This document shows positions 7,930 to 17,689 of a DNA stretch of 64,000 bases, in pieces. Location of the stretch: positions 62,001 to 126,000 of the forward strand of contig NZ_JANAVO010000006.1 in NCBI RefSeq assembly GCF_024213555.1. The letters run 5' to 3'. How positions within the stretch are numbered: position 1 is the stretch's first letter; every line of letters begins with the position of its first letter. The translations under genes were made by a program, and so were the position numbers. This stretch comes from Allokutzneria sp. A3M-2-11 16 (lineage in GTDB: Bacteria > Actinomycetota > Actinomycetes > Mycobacteriales > Pseudonocardiaceae). The notes beneath the pieces are model-generated. The model ran no database searches. It was not told where the DNA came from and worked only from the letters and a program-made list of their open reading frames with translations.

Positions 7930-9653
7930 TTCACGCCGTCCTGGATCTTGAGGAGCTCGAACTCCGGCGGCCGGTACAGCGTCTGGACCTCGCACCGCGG
8001 CTTCGCCGAACCCGCCGCGTCGAGCAGGGCGTTCACGGCCTCCCGCGCCGCCTCGTTCGCGCCCTCCATGGTGGCCAGGTCGATGTCGTTGCGCACGTAG
8101 TCCGCGGCGAGGAAGTAGTTGGGAATCCTCGTCTTCGCGGTGGGACGGTTGGCCCACGTGCCGACCGGGTGGACCAGCAGGGGTTCGTCGTTCCTGGTGC
8201 CGCCGGGGGAGCCGATGTCGGTGATCGCCGGGTCGAGGTGCCACTTGTCCGGCACGGCGGCCGGGAGCACCGGCCGCCCGGTGTCGTTGAGGCTCGCCTT
8301 CATCTGCGCCCAGACCTCCTGGACGATCTCCTCGCGGGTGCACTTGTTGGTGGGCTTGCCGAAGAGGATGCCGGGCTTGGTCCACTCGGAGATGTCCGCC
8401 GACAGGCAGTCCTTGGTGGTGCCGTCGCCGTAGTCGCGGGCGAAGTCCCGCCCGGCCCAGAACCTGGCCTGGCACACCGAGGTGATCGACCACGGCGTGT
8501 CGATGTAGTTGGCGTGCCCGAGGATGTCCGCGCCGCGCGAGGGCAGGTAGAACTGCAACCCGTTCATCCAGTCGGTGCGCAGGTTGCGGGCCCTGGCCAG
8601 TTGCGGGTCCGCGGCCAGCATCTGCGGACTCCACAGCCGCACCGCGCGCTCGATGGGCACCGCGCAGACGAACCAGTCGGCGGCGACCTGGCGGAGAGCG
8701 CCCTGTCGGTCGCGGATGCCCGCCGTGGCGATGCGGCCGTCGCGGTACTCCAGTCCCTCCACCGTCGAGCCGACTTCGAACCGGACGCCGAGACCGCTCA
8801 GGTGGCGCACCCACGGATCGATCCACGCCTCGTTGGTGGGGGCGTTGAGCGCCCAGCCCAAAGCGCCGCCGAGGGGACCGCCCTGCCGCCCCATGACGGT
8901 GTAGAGGATCGCCTCCATCATCCGGCCGATGGTGTTCGTGCTGGCCTGTTCCGCTTTGGTGGCAACGACATTGCGGGTGACGCCGATCGCCAGCAGCCGC
9001 CGGAACTCCTCGGACTGCTGGTTGGCGCGCACGTAGTCCCACCACGCCGTGCGCTCCCACTGCCCGGCGCGGCGCGCGTTGCAGCTGGTGAGGTACACCA
9101 GGACGCGGTTGGCGAAGAACGCGGCCTCGTGCGCGGGCAGGTGCAGGACCGTTTCCAGGAAGCCGCGCGCCGCGCGCAGCAGCGTCTCCGGGTTGAGCAC
9201 CGGGATGTCCAGGCGCGTGGGGGCGAGGATGTCCTCCCGTCCGCCGCTGCGGGCGAGCAGCAACGTGGAGAACGGAACGAGGTTGTCGAAGGTGCCGTTC
9301 TTGTTGCCGGGGAACGGGATTCGTCGCATCGTGTCCGGCAGGTTCTTGTAGAACCCGCCGAAGAAGCGGAAGCCGTGCTCGCCCGGCAGGTCCGCCCGGC
9401 CACCGGTTCCGGTGCCGGGAACGGGAATGCTCCGCGCCTTGCCGCCGAGCGCCTTGCGTTCGTAGACGGTCACGGCGAACCCGCGCTCGGCGAGCTCGTG
9501 CGCGGCGGACAGTCCGGCGACCCCGCCGCCGAGCACGGCCACGGTGGCTCCGGCCGCCGAGGCGGTCGGGGTGAGCCCGAGCCCGGCCAGGCTCGCGCCG
9601 CTGATCAGCAGTCGTCGGCGGGACAGGACGGATCGCGTCGGTTCCCCGGTCAC
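7890..9653 (-). CDS. Tat-exported FAD-dependent amine oxidase/phytoene-dehydrogenase-like protein
   Basis: The 587-residue protein starts at a GTG preceded by GGAGGGGG. The N-terminus carries a twin-arginine signal (SRRRLLISGASLAGLG...ASA, residues about 11-35), so the enzyme is predicted to be exported folded with FAD bound. The dinucleotide motif GGGVAGLSAAHELAERG follows at about 40-56, and the region HGFRFFGGFYKNLPDTM matches the hydroxysqualene dehydroxylase/phytoene desaturase-type NAD(P)-binding FAD oxidoreductases. The substrate is not predictable; amine, sterol-like or carotenoid-like substrates are all possible. Confidence 0.87.
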   Translation of the reverse strand: MTGEPTRSVLSRRRLLISGASLAGLGLTPTASAAGATVAVLGGGVAGLSAAHELAERGFAVTVYERKALGGKARSIPVPGTGTGGRADLPGEHGFRFFGGFYKNLPDTMRRIPFPGNKNGTFDNLVPFSTLLLARSGGREDILAPTRLDIPVLNPETLLRAARGFLETVLHLPAHEAAFFANRVLVYLTSCNARRAGQWERTAWWDYVRANQQSEEFRRLLAIGVTRNVVATKAEQASTNTIGRMMEAILYTVMGRQGGPLGGALGWALNAPTNEAWIDPWVRHLSGLGVRFEVGSTVEGLEYRDGRIATAGIRDRQGALRQVAADWFVCAVPIERAVRLWSPQMLAADPQLARARNLRTDWMNGLQFYLPSRGADILGHANYIDTPWSITSVCQARFWAGRDFARDYGDGTTKDCLSADISEWTKPGILFGKPTNKCTREEIVQEVWAQMKASLNDTGRPVLPAAVPDKWHLDPAITDIGSPGGTRNDEPLLVHPVGTWANRPTAKTRIPNYFLAADYVRNDIDLATMEGANEAAREAVNALLDAAGSAKPRCEVQTLYRPPEFELLKIQDGVNYGLGLPNVFDLL

Positions 9654-9747
9654 CGAAACCCCCTCCAGGCAGACGGTGAGCCCCACCGATCTTGACGGCG
9701 GCACCCCCGGCAGGGATAGCGCCGTTCGGGCCCTCGCGCCACTTGGC

Positions 9748-9768
9748 ATATATCGGAGGCCGATATAT
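9748..9768. promoter_or_regulatory. PadR-type operator overlapping a promoter
   Basis: A perfect inverted repeat has arms ATATATCGG and CCGATATAT separated by AGG, 11 bases before the ATG of the next gene. Palindromes of this ATAT...ATAT type are bound by PadR regulators, and the gene downstream belongs to a family often paired with padR. The right arm also makes a plausible -10, implying a very short leader. No padR gene is in this window, so the regulator must be elsewhere. Confidence 0.65.
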
Positions 9769-9779
9769 AGTCCTCGACC

Positions 9780-10802
9780 ATGAGCAGGTTGGAACGGCGT
9801 TACCGCAGGATGCTCGCGGTCCTGCCGCGGTGGTACCGGGCGGAGCGCGAGGAAGAGATGGTCGCGGCGTTCCTGGAGGACGTGGACCGGGACCCGGACG
9901 CGGACGTGCGGCTCAACTTCGGCTGGCCGGGCTGGGGTGAGTTCGGCAGCCTGCTCGCGTTGTCGGCGCGCACGCGCTGGCCCGGCACGACCGGCAGCCC
10001 GCGCGCGTTGGTCAAGGGGCAGGTCGTCCGCCTCATCGCGCTGATGGGGATGGTGGTCCTCTCGGGGGTGGCGCTGGTGCACCGGCTGTTGGAGCTCTTC
10101 CCGGAACTGTTCGGTTTCCGGCACGAGCACGCGAACGCGGTGACCGCGGCTCCGCGGGGATTCGACTGGTTCGACCTCGTCTGGCTGGCCTACCACGGCG
10201 CGGCACTGCTCTGCTTCGTCGCGTTGCTCCACGGCGCGTACCGGGTGGCGAAGGTGGCAGCGGCCATGGTGCTGCTGTTCCTGGCCGGGATGGCTGTCGA
10301 GCTGGTGCTGTCGCCGGACGCCTCCGGGGTCCTGTACTCGCTGGTGTACACCCTGAACTGCTTCCTGTACCTGCTGTGCGTTTTCGCCGGGTTCCACTCC
10401 GATGCGCCGCCGATGCGGGCACGGTGGTGGCTGGGGGCGTTGGTCGTCTACGTCGTGTCGGTGATCGGCATGACGTGGACGCCCGACGTGATCAACCACG
10501 TGGCCATGATGCTCGTGGCGGTGGCCTTCGTCGTCGGCTACCACCTGAAGTGGTGGCGGGCGTCCGCCTCGGCGTTGCTCGCCGGAGCGGTCTTCGTCGC
10601 GACGATCGTGGCCGAGCGGATCGCTTTCGTCGTCTACGACCTCAGCGGCGAGATGGAACCGGTCATCGGAACGGGGCTCGCCATCACCGAGGACGTCGGG
10701 CTCGTGGTGCTGGTGGTGTGGCTGTGGGTTCAGGCGGTGAAGCTGCTGCCCCCGCGGTCGGCGGTGAAGTCCTCGATCGCGGCGAGCCAGCCCTCTGGCT
10801 GA
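9780..10802 (+). CDS. Multi-pass membrane protein of unknown function
   Basis: The 340-residue protein has a soluble N-terminus (MSRLERRYRRMLAVLPRWYR, a motif common in actinobacterial proteins encoded next to PadR regulators) and about eight hydrophobic segments from residue 85 on. I do not recognise a catalytic motif. An ATATATCGG palindrome directly upstream suggests repressor control. The last 73 bp overlap the convergent alpha/beta-hydrolase gene, and the final residues (SAVKSSIAASQPSG) are encoded in that overlap. Confidence 0.8.
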   Translation: MSRLERRYRRMLAVLPRWYRAEREEEMVAAFLEDVDRDPDADVRLNFGWPGWGEFGSLLALSARTRWPGTTGSPRALVKGQVVRLIALMGMVVLSGVALVHRLLELFPELFGFRHEHANAVTAAPRGFDWFDLVWLAYHGAALLCFVALLHGAYRVAKVAAAMVLLFLAGMAVELVLSPDASGVLYSLVYTLNCFLYLLCVFAGFHSDAPPMRARWWLGALVVYVVSVIGMTWTPDVINHVAMMLVAVAFVVGYHLKWWRASASALLAGAVFVATIVAERIAFVVYDLSGEMEPVIGTGLAITEDVGLVVLVVWLWVQAVKLLPPRSAVKSSIAASQPSG

Positions 10803-11611
10803 TCGACGTGCGCCATGTGCCCGGCCTCGTCGAGGACCACGGCACGGGCGGAGGGGATCAGCGCCGCGGCCCGCTCGGCCAGGGCCGCCGGGAAGACCAT
10901 GTCCTGGCGGCCCTGCACGAGCAGCACCGGGATGTCCAGCGCTGCCAGGCGTTTCGCGGCGTCCTCGCACCGGGGTGAGGGCAACGTGCCCGCCCGCCAC
11001 GGCCGCAGCCACTCCGCGGAGAACCGCACCGCCTCCAGGCGTCGCAGGTAACCGGGCAGGGCCTCCGGCCGCCACACGTTCGCGGGCGCTCCGGCCACGG
11101 CCGCGGCCCTGGTCAGCTCCGGGCCGGACAGCTCCGGATCCGACCACACCGCGGCTTCGGCGGCCATGCGCTCTTCTCGCTCCGGCCAGCGGGAGAAGGC
11201 GTCGGCCGGGACCGGCAGGACGGAGCTGGAAGCGATGATCAGCCGCCGCACCCGGTCCGGCGCGGCCAGCGCAAGGCGTTGGGCGATCAAGCCGCCGTAG
11301 GAGAACCCGAGCACGTCGGCCCGTGCGACGCCGAGCGCGTCCAGCAACGCGACCAGGTCGGCCACGACGGCGTCCGGGGTGTACTGGCCGTCGTCCAGCC
11401 CGCTGCTGGACCGGCCGCATCCGCGCAGGTCCGGCATGATCAGCCGAGACCTCCCGGCCAGCTCCGCCAAGGGATCGCGCAGGTAGCTGTGGTCCCAGTC
11501 GGGGCCGCCGTGGACCACCAGCAACGCGCGGTCGGCGGGGCCCTCGGTCCGCGCGACGAACAGCGCCACATCGGGATCGGTGGCGACCCGCACGACATCC
11601 TCGGAGAACAC
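10730..11611 (-). CDS. Alpha/beta-fold hydrolase (proline iminopeptidase-like)
   Basis: The 293-residue protein has the oxyanion-hole region LLVVHGGPDWDHSYL at about 30-44, the nucleophile elbow GFSYGG at about 100-105 and a late DEAGHMAHVDQP block carrying the catalytic His. HGGP and GxSxGG together point to the proline iminopeptidase/epoxide hydrolase branch. There is no signal peptide, so it is cytoplasmic. The start is GTG at 11611. It overlaps the convergent membrane-protein gene by 73 bp. Substrate unknown. Confidence 0.88.
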   Translation of the reverse strand: MFSEDVVRVATDPDVALFVARTEGPADRALLVVHGGPDWDHSYLRDPLAELAGRSRLIMPDLRGCGRSSSGLDDGQYTPDAVVADLVALLDALGVARADVLGFSYGGLIAQRLALAAPDRVRRLIIASSSVLPVPADAFSRWPEREERMAAEAAVWSDPELSGPELTRAAAVAGAPANVWRPEALPGYLRRLEAVRFSAEWLRPWRAGTLPSPRCEDAAKRLAALDIPVLLVQGRQDMVFPAALAERAAALIPSARAVVLDEAGHMAHVDQPEGWLAAIEDFTADRGGSSFTA

Positions 11612-11625
11612 GCGCCCAGTCTTCC

Positions 11626-12093
11626 ATGATCACGATCTTCGCCACGCGGTCTTGCCCCGCCGGAGGCGGAGACGCTTCACTGGCAGGCATGCGACGATCC
11701 CGCCTGCCGATCCCGGCGGCGTTCGGCTTCCCGCTCGGCGCGGCGCTCGCACTGATCGTGACCAGCGTCCTCATCGCCATCGGAGCGGCGCCGCTGTCGT
11801 TCATCGCGATGGTCGTCGTCGTGGACAGCATCGCCGTGCTGTCCACCTACCGGGCAGCCCTGCCGACCGTGGCCGTCTGCTGGGCGTTGCACAGCACCTT
11901 CATGATCGGCGAGTACGGGGTGCTCACCATCAGCCCCGAGACCGGCAACAACGCGCTCGTGCTGACCCTGTGCGCCATCACCGCACTGGCGTTCGCGTCG
12001 ACCTTGCGTCCGAACCACAAGCTCCTGCACCGGCGTTGGTATCACCCGCGGGCTTGGCGGATTCCCGAGCAGCGCACCAGATCGAGGTGGTAG
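11626..12093 (+). CDS. Small membrane protein
   Basis: This 155-residue reading frame has three to four hydrophobic segments (LGAALALIVTSVLIAIGAA, LSFIAMVVVVDSIAVLST, ALVLTLCAITALAFAS). An internal ATG at 11689 (MRRSRLPIP) with basic residues before the first helix is a more natural start. I do not recognise the family. Its last 50 bp run antisense to what looks like a decayed protein-coding tail on the other strand, so the C-terminus may be secondary. Confidence 0.6.
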   Translation: MITIFATRSCPAGGGDASLAGMRRSRLPIPAAFGFPLGAALALIVTSVLIAIGAAPLSFIAMVVVVDSIAVLSTYRAALPTVAVCWALHSTFMIGEYGVLTISPETGNNALVLTLCAITALAFASTLRPNHKLLHRRWYHPRAWRIPEQRTRSRW

Positions 12094-12180
12094 CGGTCGT
12101 AGTCCTCGAAGCTCGCCACACGGCCGAAACCGAGGCGCGGCAGGACGGCGACGCCATCGGAGGGCTCGAAGGATGTGGAA
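12042..12180 (-). pseudogene. Possible C-terminal remnant of an acetyltransferase-like gene
   Basis: The minus strand reads VLPRLGFGRVASFEDYDRYH followed by LDLVR and a stop at 12042. The composition and the LGFGRVASFEDYDRYHLDLV pattern resemble the C-terminal strand pair of small GNAT-type proteins. Upstream, the frame runs into the antisense of the methyltransferase and loses any protein-like character, so only a tail remains. Identity is uncertain. Confidence 0.3.
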
Positions 12181-12182
12181 CC

Positions 12183-12920
12183 GTGATCTACGACGAGATC
12201 GGCACGGGATACGCGCTGGGACGGCGCACCGACCCGCGGTGGATGAAGGCCATCGTCGCAGCGCTCGGCGACGCGCGGTCGATCGTCGACGTGGGCGCGG
12301 GCACGGGCTCCTACGAGCCCGCTGGTCGAACGGTGCTCGCCGTCGAGCCCTCCGGCGAAATGATTCGCCAACGACCACACGGCGCCGCTCCCGCCGTTCG
12401 CGCGGTGGCCGAGGCTTTGCCGATCGGCGACAACACTTTCGACGCCGCGCTGGCTGTGCTGACCGTCCACCACTGGACCGACTGGCGGCGCGGGCTCGCC
12501 GAACTGCGACGAACTGCGCCGCGTCGAGTCGTCCTCGCCTATGACACGCAGTTGCACGCCGAGTTCTGGTTTGTCCGGGAGTACGTGCCGGAAATCGCCG
12601 ATCTGGAACTCGGCAGGCCCTCGGCACCCGACATCGCGAACGAACTGGGCGCGGACAGCGTCACGCCCCTGCCGCTGCCCTGGGACTTCACCGACGGGGT
12701 TTTCCCCGCTTACTGGCGCCGCCCGGCCGCCTACCTCGATCCGCGCGTCCGCCGCTCCTGCTCGGCACTCGCGCAGACAGACCCCGATGCCGTCGAACGG
12801 GGTGTCCGCAGACTGCGCGAAGACCTCGAAACCGGCCGCTGGCACGACAATCACCGAGATCTCCTCGAACTCGGCCACTGGGACGCGGGCTTCCGCCTCA
12901 TATGCTCGGGAGCATGCTGA
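12183..12920 (+). CDS. SAM-dependent class I methyltransferase
   Basis: The 245-residue protein has motif I SIVDVGAGTGSYEPAG (about residues 35-50), the acidic end of strand 2 (VLAVEPSGEMIRQ), and a motif IV region (FDAALAVLTVHHWTDWRRGLAEL) typical of UbiE/Methyltransf_11 enzymes. The GTG start at 12183 follows GAAGGA. The methyl acceptor is unknown. The 3' end overlaps the start of the next, secreted protein gene by up to 19 bp. Confidence 0.88.
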   Translation: MIYDEIGTGYALGRRTDPRWMKAIVAALGDARSIVDVGAGTGSYEPAGRTVLAVEPSGEMIRQRPHGAAPAVRAVAEALPIGDNTFDAALAVLTVHHWTDWRRGLAELRRTAPRRVVLAYDTQLHAEFWFVREYVPEIADLELGRPSAPDIANELGADSVTPLPLPWDFTDGVFPAYWRRPAAYLDPRVRRSCSALAQTDPDAVERGVRRLREDLETGRWHDNHRDLLELGHWDAGFRLICSGAC

Positions 12921-13843
12921 TTCGTCGGATGTCGCGGATGTTCGTGGCCGTGGCCGTGGCCCTCGCGGTCTCCCTCCTCGGGAGCCTCACGAGTACGGCG
13001 GCGGAAGCGTTTCCCGGGCGCCAGCTGCTGTTCTACAACCACGCCTACGGGGTGTTCGACCGCGAGACCGCCGACGCGGTCGAGCATTCGGCGTACCTGC
13101 GGACCTTCGCGAACTTCCAGGTCCGCACGACCACCGGCGCGGGCGGGTCGAAGTGGACCGGGCGGTACCTGATGGGCCGGGAGACCTACCTCGAAGTCTT
13201 CGGCGTCGGCGACCTGCCCGGCCAGGACGGGACCATCGGGCGCGCCGGGCTCGCCGTCTCGGCCGAGCGCGCCGGGGATCTGCCGACCGTGCTGAATCGC
13301 TTGCGGGATCAGGGAATCACCGATCCGGTGGTGTTCAGGCAGACCCGGGACTTCGGCGACGGCGTGCCGATGCCGTGGTTCGACGGCGTCTTCACCAGCG
13401 CCCAGTACGACGCCTTCGGCGCCTGGGGGATGGAGTACCGGCCGGAGTACTTCGCCGACCCGCGGAGCAAGACCGAACCGGCCGCGTTCCCCGGCGACGT
13501 CGGCCGGGAGCGCTACCTCTCCGACGACTACGCGAAGCACCTGATGCGCGACGTGACCGGCGTCCGGATCGCGATCACCGAACGCGACCTCGCCAACACC
13601 GTTCCGCTGCTGCGGGCCGGAGGGTTCGTCCCGCACCCCGTCGCGGGCGGCGGCATCGTCGCGCAGCGTGGCGGGACCACGATCCGGCTGGAGGTCGCCG
13701 CACGGGAGGAGGTGGGTTTGCGGCAGGTCGAGATGTCGCTCAACCGCGCCGTGGCGCATCGCCACGAGGAGCGGCTCGGCCGGTCCACGCTCGTGGTCGG
13801 GCCCGGCCCGCGTGCCGTCTGGGCGTTCGACCCCAGGCGGTGA
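12902..13843 (+). CDS. Secreted protein of unknown function (DUF5829-like)
   Basis: The 313-residue protein has a Sec signal peptide (RRMSRMFVAVAVALAVSLLGSLTSTAAEA, cleavage near residue 35). The mature part starts FPGRQLLFYNHAYGVFDRETADAVEHSAYL and resembles the actinobacterial DUF5829 group; I recall this only by pattern. The two internal halves (about 40-160 and about 215-300) have a glyoxalase/VOC-like feel, but I see no convincing metal triad. An ATG at 12914 is an alternative start. It overlaps the methyltransferase 3' end, suggesting co-transcription. Confidence 0.72.
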   Translation: MLGSMLIRRMSRMFVAVAVALAVSLLGSLTSTAAEAFPGRQLLFYNHAYGVFDRETADAVEHSAYLRTFANFQVRTTTGAGGSKWTGRYLMGRETYLEVFGVGDLPGQDGTIGRAGLAVSAERAGDLPTVLNRLRDQGITDPVVFRQTRDFGDGVPMPWFDGVFTSAQYDAFGAWGMEYRPEYFADPRSKTEPAAFPGDVGRERYLSDDYAKHLMRDVTGVRIAITERDLANTVPLLRAGGFVPHPVAGGGIVAQRGGTTIRLEVAAREEVGLRQVEMSLNRAVAHRHEERLGRSTLVVGPGPRAVWAFDPRR

Positions 13844-13919
13844 CCGGCCTCGTGTGGCCCTCCCGCACACTCATGTTGTTCACTCTGTGCGCACGGTTGG
13901 ACGGGGACGGAGTTGGCGG

Positions 13920-15146
13920 ATGGGCGACACCCGAAGCTCGGGGATGCGGTTGCGCGTGCTGGAGACGATCACCGACAGCGCGCTCAGGGAGCTCGAGCTG
14001 GAGAAGTTGTTCGAGGTGCTGCTGTCGCGGGTGCGCGAACTGTTCGAGGTCGACACCGTCACGGTCCTGCTGGTGGACCACAGCGGTGAACAGCTGGTGG
14101 CGCGGGCGACCTGCGGCCTGGAGGAGGAGGTCTTCCAGGGCGTCCGGGTCCGGGTCGGCACGGGTTTCGCCGGCCGGGTCGCCGAGCGCCGGGAGGCGGT
14201 GCTGATCGAGCACGTCGACGAGTCCACGGTGGTCAACCCGCTGCTGTGGGAGCGGGGCCTGCGGGTCCTGCTGGGCGTGCCGATGGTGGCCCACCAGGGC
14301 GATCTGACCGGCGTCCTGCACGTCGGCAGCATGGTGCCCCGCCACTTCAGCGAGGAGGAGATCAGCCTGCTCCAGCTCGTCGCGGACCGGCTCGCGATGG
14401 CGGCGCACGCGTACCGCTCGCGGTCGGAACAGGCCGCCGCGGCGATGCTCCAGGACAGCCTCCTGCCCGCGCGCCTGCCCGACTTCGAGGGCTGGCAGCT
14501 GGCCGCGCGCTACGTCCCCGGCGCCGGCAGCGGCGTCGGCGGTGACTGGTACGACGTGTTCAGCCTGCCGGACGGGCGCATCGGGCTGGTGATCGGCGAC
14601 GTGGTCGGCAGCGGGTTGGCCGCCGCGATCGTGATGGGACGCCTGCGCAGCGCGCTGCGCGCCTATGCCCTGGAGTTCGGCGACCCGGCGCTGGTGCTGG
14701 GCAAGCTCGACCGCAAGGCCAGCCACTTCGAGGACCGCACCATGGCCACGGTCACCTACGCGATCATCGATCCGGTGGCCGGGCGGGTGGAGCTGGCCCT
14801 CGCCGGTCACCTGCCCCCCGTTCTCGCCGAACCCGGGGAGGAGACCAGGTTCGTCAAGGCCAGGGTCGGTCCGCCGGTCGGCTACAACCTGGCGGTCACC
14901 GGCCGCGAGAACGCCGTGGTCGACGTGCCGCCCGGCGGGCTGCTCTCGCTGTACACCGACGGGCTGGTGGAGCGGCGCGGGCAGGACCTGGACAGCCGCC
15001 TGGAGCTGCTGCGCGGCGTCGTGTCCCCGGCCCCGGCGGAGACGACCTGCGTCCGGATCATGGCGGCGCTGGTGGGGGATCAGCCCTCCAGCGACGACAT
15101 CGCGGTACTGGTCATCCGCCGCGACCCTCCGGCCGCCGCAACCTAG
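13920..15146 (+). CDS. GAF-domain PP2C-type Ser/Thr phosphatase (RsbU/SpoIIE-like)
   Basis: The 408-residue protein has an N-terminal GAF domain (about 15-165; FEVLLSRVRELFEVDTVTVLL and VGTGFAGRVAERREAV) and a C-terminal SpoIIE-type PP2C domain (about 190-400). Metal-binding motifs GVGGDWYDVF, IGDVVGSG and SSDDIAVLV are all present, so it should be an active Mn/Mg-dependent phosphatase. Such proteins dephosphorylate anti-sigma antagonists in partner-switching stress pathways. No anti-sigma or antagonist gene is adjacent. The ATG at 13920 follows GGACGGAG. The stop codon lies inside the conserved left flank of hairpin repeat copy B. Confidence 0.92.
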   Translation: MGDTRSSGMRLRVLETITDSALRELELEKLFEVLLSRVRELFEVDTVTVLLVDHSGEQLVARATCGLEEEVFQGVRVRVGTGFAGRVAERREAVLIEHVDESTVVNPLLWERGLRVLLGVPMVAHQGDLTGVLHVGSMVPRHFSEEEISLLQLVADRLAMAAHAYRSRSEQAAAAMLQDSLLPARLPDFEGWQLAARYVPGAGSGVGGDWYDVFSLPDGRIGLVIGDVVGSGLAAAIVMGRLRSALRAYALEFGDPALVLGKLDRKASHFEDRTMATVTYAIIDPVAGRVELALAGHLPPVLAEPGEETRFVKARVGPPVGYNLAVTGRENAVVDVPPGGLLSLYTDGLVERRGQDLDSRLELLRGVVSPAPAETTCVRIMAALVGDQPSSDDIAVLVIRRDPPAAAT

Positions 15147-15151
15147 AGAGC

Positions 15152-15213
15152 CCCGTTTCGTACTCATAACGGGAAAAAGAGCGCTCCCAAATCCCGGCAA
15201 GAGTACGAAACGG
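15152..15213 (+). repeat. GTTTCGTACTC hairpin repeat, copy B
   Basis: Outer arms CCCGTTTCGTACTC / GAGTACGAAACGG flank a centre with AAAGAGCGCTCCC. The left flank (ggccgccgcaacctagaga, 15131-15149) matches the flank of copy D and supplies the TAG stop of the upstream PP2C gene. A right flank (agatct...ccacctcagc...ggatg) also resembles copy D. It lies in a 203-bp gap between convergent genes, together with copy C. Confidence 0.93.
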
Positions 15214-15277
15214 AAGATCTCTAGCCACCTCAGCACAGGATGGGGGTGGTGCGCGTGGACGAGGCGGCGGCGCTTAT

Positions 15278-15338
15278 CCCGTTTCGTACTCATAGCGGGC
15301 TTTGAGCGCTGCCGAACCCGTTATGAGTACGAAACGGG
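15278..15338. repeat. GTTTCGTACTC hairpin repeat, copy C
   Basis: This is one of the best-paired copies. Arms of about 22 bases (CCCGTTTCGTACTCATAGCGGG and its near-complement, one mismatch in the stem) enclose a short loop containing GAGCGCT. It is 64 bp after copy B and just before the 3' end of the convergent hypothetical gene, so the two convergent genes each have a hairpin near their stop. Confidence 0.93.
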
Positions 15339-15349
15339 GTCCGGGACCA

Positions 15350-16234
15350 CTAGGGGACGAGTCGGTGGAAGACGTCGGCGAACCCGTCGTCGACGTGCAC
15401 CTCGATCGTCTGCTCGTCTTCGTCGTGCTTGGTCAGCTGCTGGAACACGCCGTCGTGCCACCAGTAGACGTACGGGGTGATGGGACCGACCTCGTCGGCG
15501 AAACCGTTGAGCGCCATGCTCGCCATCGTGTTGAGCGACACGATGATGCTCTCGTCGCGCGGCACGTGGTACAGCAGCTGGTTGCGGAACGGCATCGCGA
15601 CGAGCACTCCGTTCGGCAGCTCGCGCTCGCCGGTCGTGCGCTGGACGACCTCGTCGAGGACGAGCGCGGTGGAAGCCAGGTACACCGAGCCCATCAGGAC
15701 CTGGACGCCCTCGTACTCCGTGTGCTCATCGGGGACCACGCGGCGCAGGTTGCGCAGGCCCGCCTCGCGCAGGACCTCCAGGCCGTGCCGCCGGACGTGG
15801 TCGTCGTTGAACGTCGACACGGTGTCCGGCAGGTCCAGCGCCAGCAGCTCCCGCACACCGGGGAAGGGCTCGCGGCCGTAGCTCAGCCAGTCCACGGGCG
15901 GTAACCCGGCGGCGTCGTAGAGCCGGAGGTAGGTGCGGTCCAGCAGGTCCTCGGTGGGCACGTCGAACTTGTCCGGCCCGCGCATCGCGGCCTGCATGGT
16001 CGAGAGGTGGCGCTCGACCACCCCGGGCCAGTCCTTCACGGGGAGGTCGCTCACGCTGCGGGACAACGAATCCAGGCCGTACTCGTTGTCGTCGGAGTCC
16101 ACCACGTGATCGGCGTGGACCGTCACGTCGCGCCCGGCTCGGCTCATGGTGCTCTTCACCAGAACGCGGAGCATCCGCGCCTGGTTCACCGTCAACGCGG
16201 GCAGGGCCTGGTCTCTGTCGTTGTTCCTCAGCAC
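15350..16234 (-). CDS. Cytoplasmic protein of unknown function
   Basis: The 294-residue protein has no signal peptide or membrane segment. It is acidic and ends YVYWWHDGVFQQLTKHDEDEQTIEVHVDDGFADVFHRLVP. The central part (VLVAMPFRNQLLYHVPRDESIIVSLNTMA) has a faint resemblance to DUF1444-type proteins, but not enough to name it. The start codon is 58 bp after the end of the dgdA-like gene on the same strand, so they may share a transcript. The gene ends next to hairpin repeat C. Confidence 0.78.
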   Translation of the reverse strand: MLRNNDRDQALPALTVNQARMLRVLVKSTMSRAGRDVTVHADHVVDSDDNEYGLDSLSRSVSDLPVKDWPGVVERHLSTMQAAMRGPDKFDVPTEDLLDRTYLRLYDAAGLPPVDWLSYGREPFPGVRELLALDLPDTVSTFNDDHVRRHGLEVLREAGLRNLRRVVPDEHTEYEGVQVLMGSVYLASTALVLDEVVQRTTGERELPNGVLVAMPFRNQLLYHVPRDESIIVSLNTMASMALNGFADEVGPITPYVYWWHDGVFQQLTKHDEDEQTIEVHVDDGFADVFHRLVP

Positions 16235-16292
16235 CCAGTGACCCTAAGTCGCTCGTTGTCCGCACACGGTCGTTTCGGCCACAGCCGGAGTG

Positions 16293-17609
<1,317 letters not shown>

Positions 17610-17612
17610 CTA

Positions 17613-17625
17613 GGTCGGGCCGACC
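17613..17625. promoter_or_regulatory. Palindrome between dgdA-like and lysR genes
   Basis: GGTCGGGCCGACC is a perfect 13-bp palindrome, 13 bp upstream of the decarboxylase start and about 65 bp upstream of the LysR start. It is a candidate LysR binding site controlling the divergent pair. Confidence 0.4.
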
Positions 17626-17689
17626 GTGCGGGTCCATCGATGATTTATGCTCAGCCTGTTCGGAAGAGCCGATCAATCCGGAGTCTGGC

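Noticed and set aside
9654-11846. N-terminal extension of the Tat-signal oxidoreductase frame to 1318 residues
   Set aside because: The extension is antisense filler over the membrane-protein gene; the signal peptide and a good ribosome site set the start at 9653.
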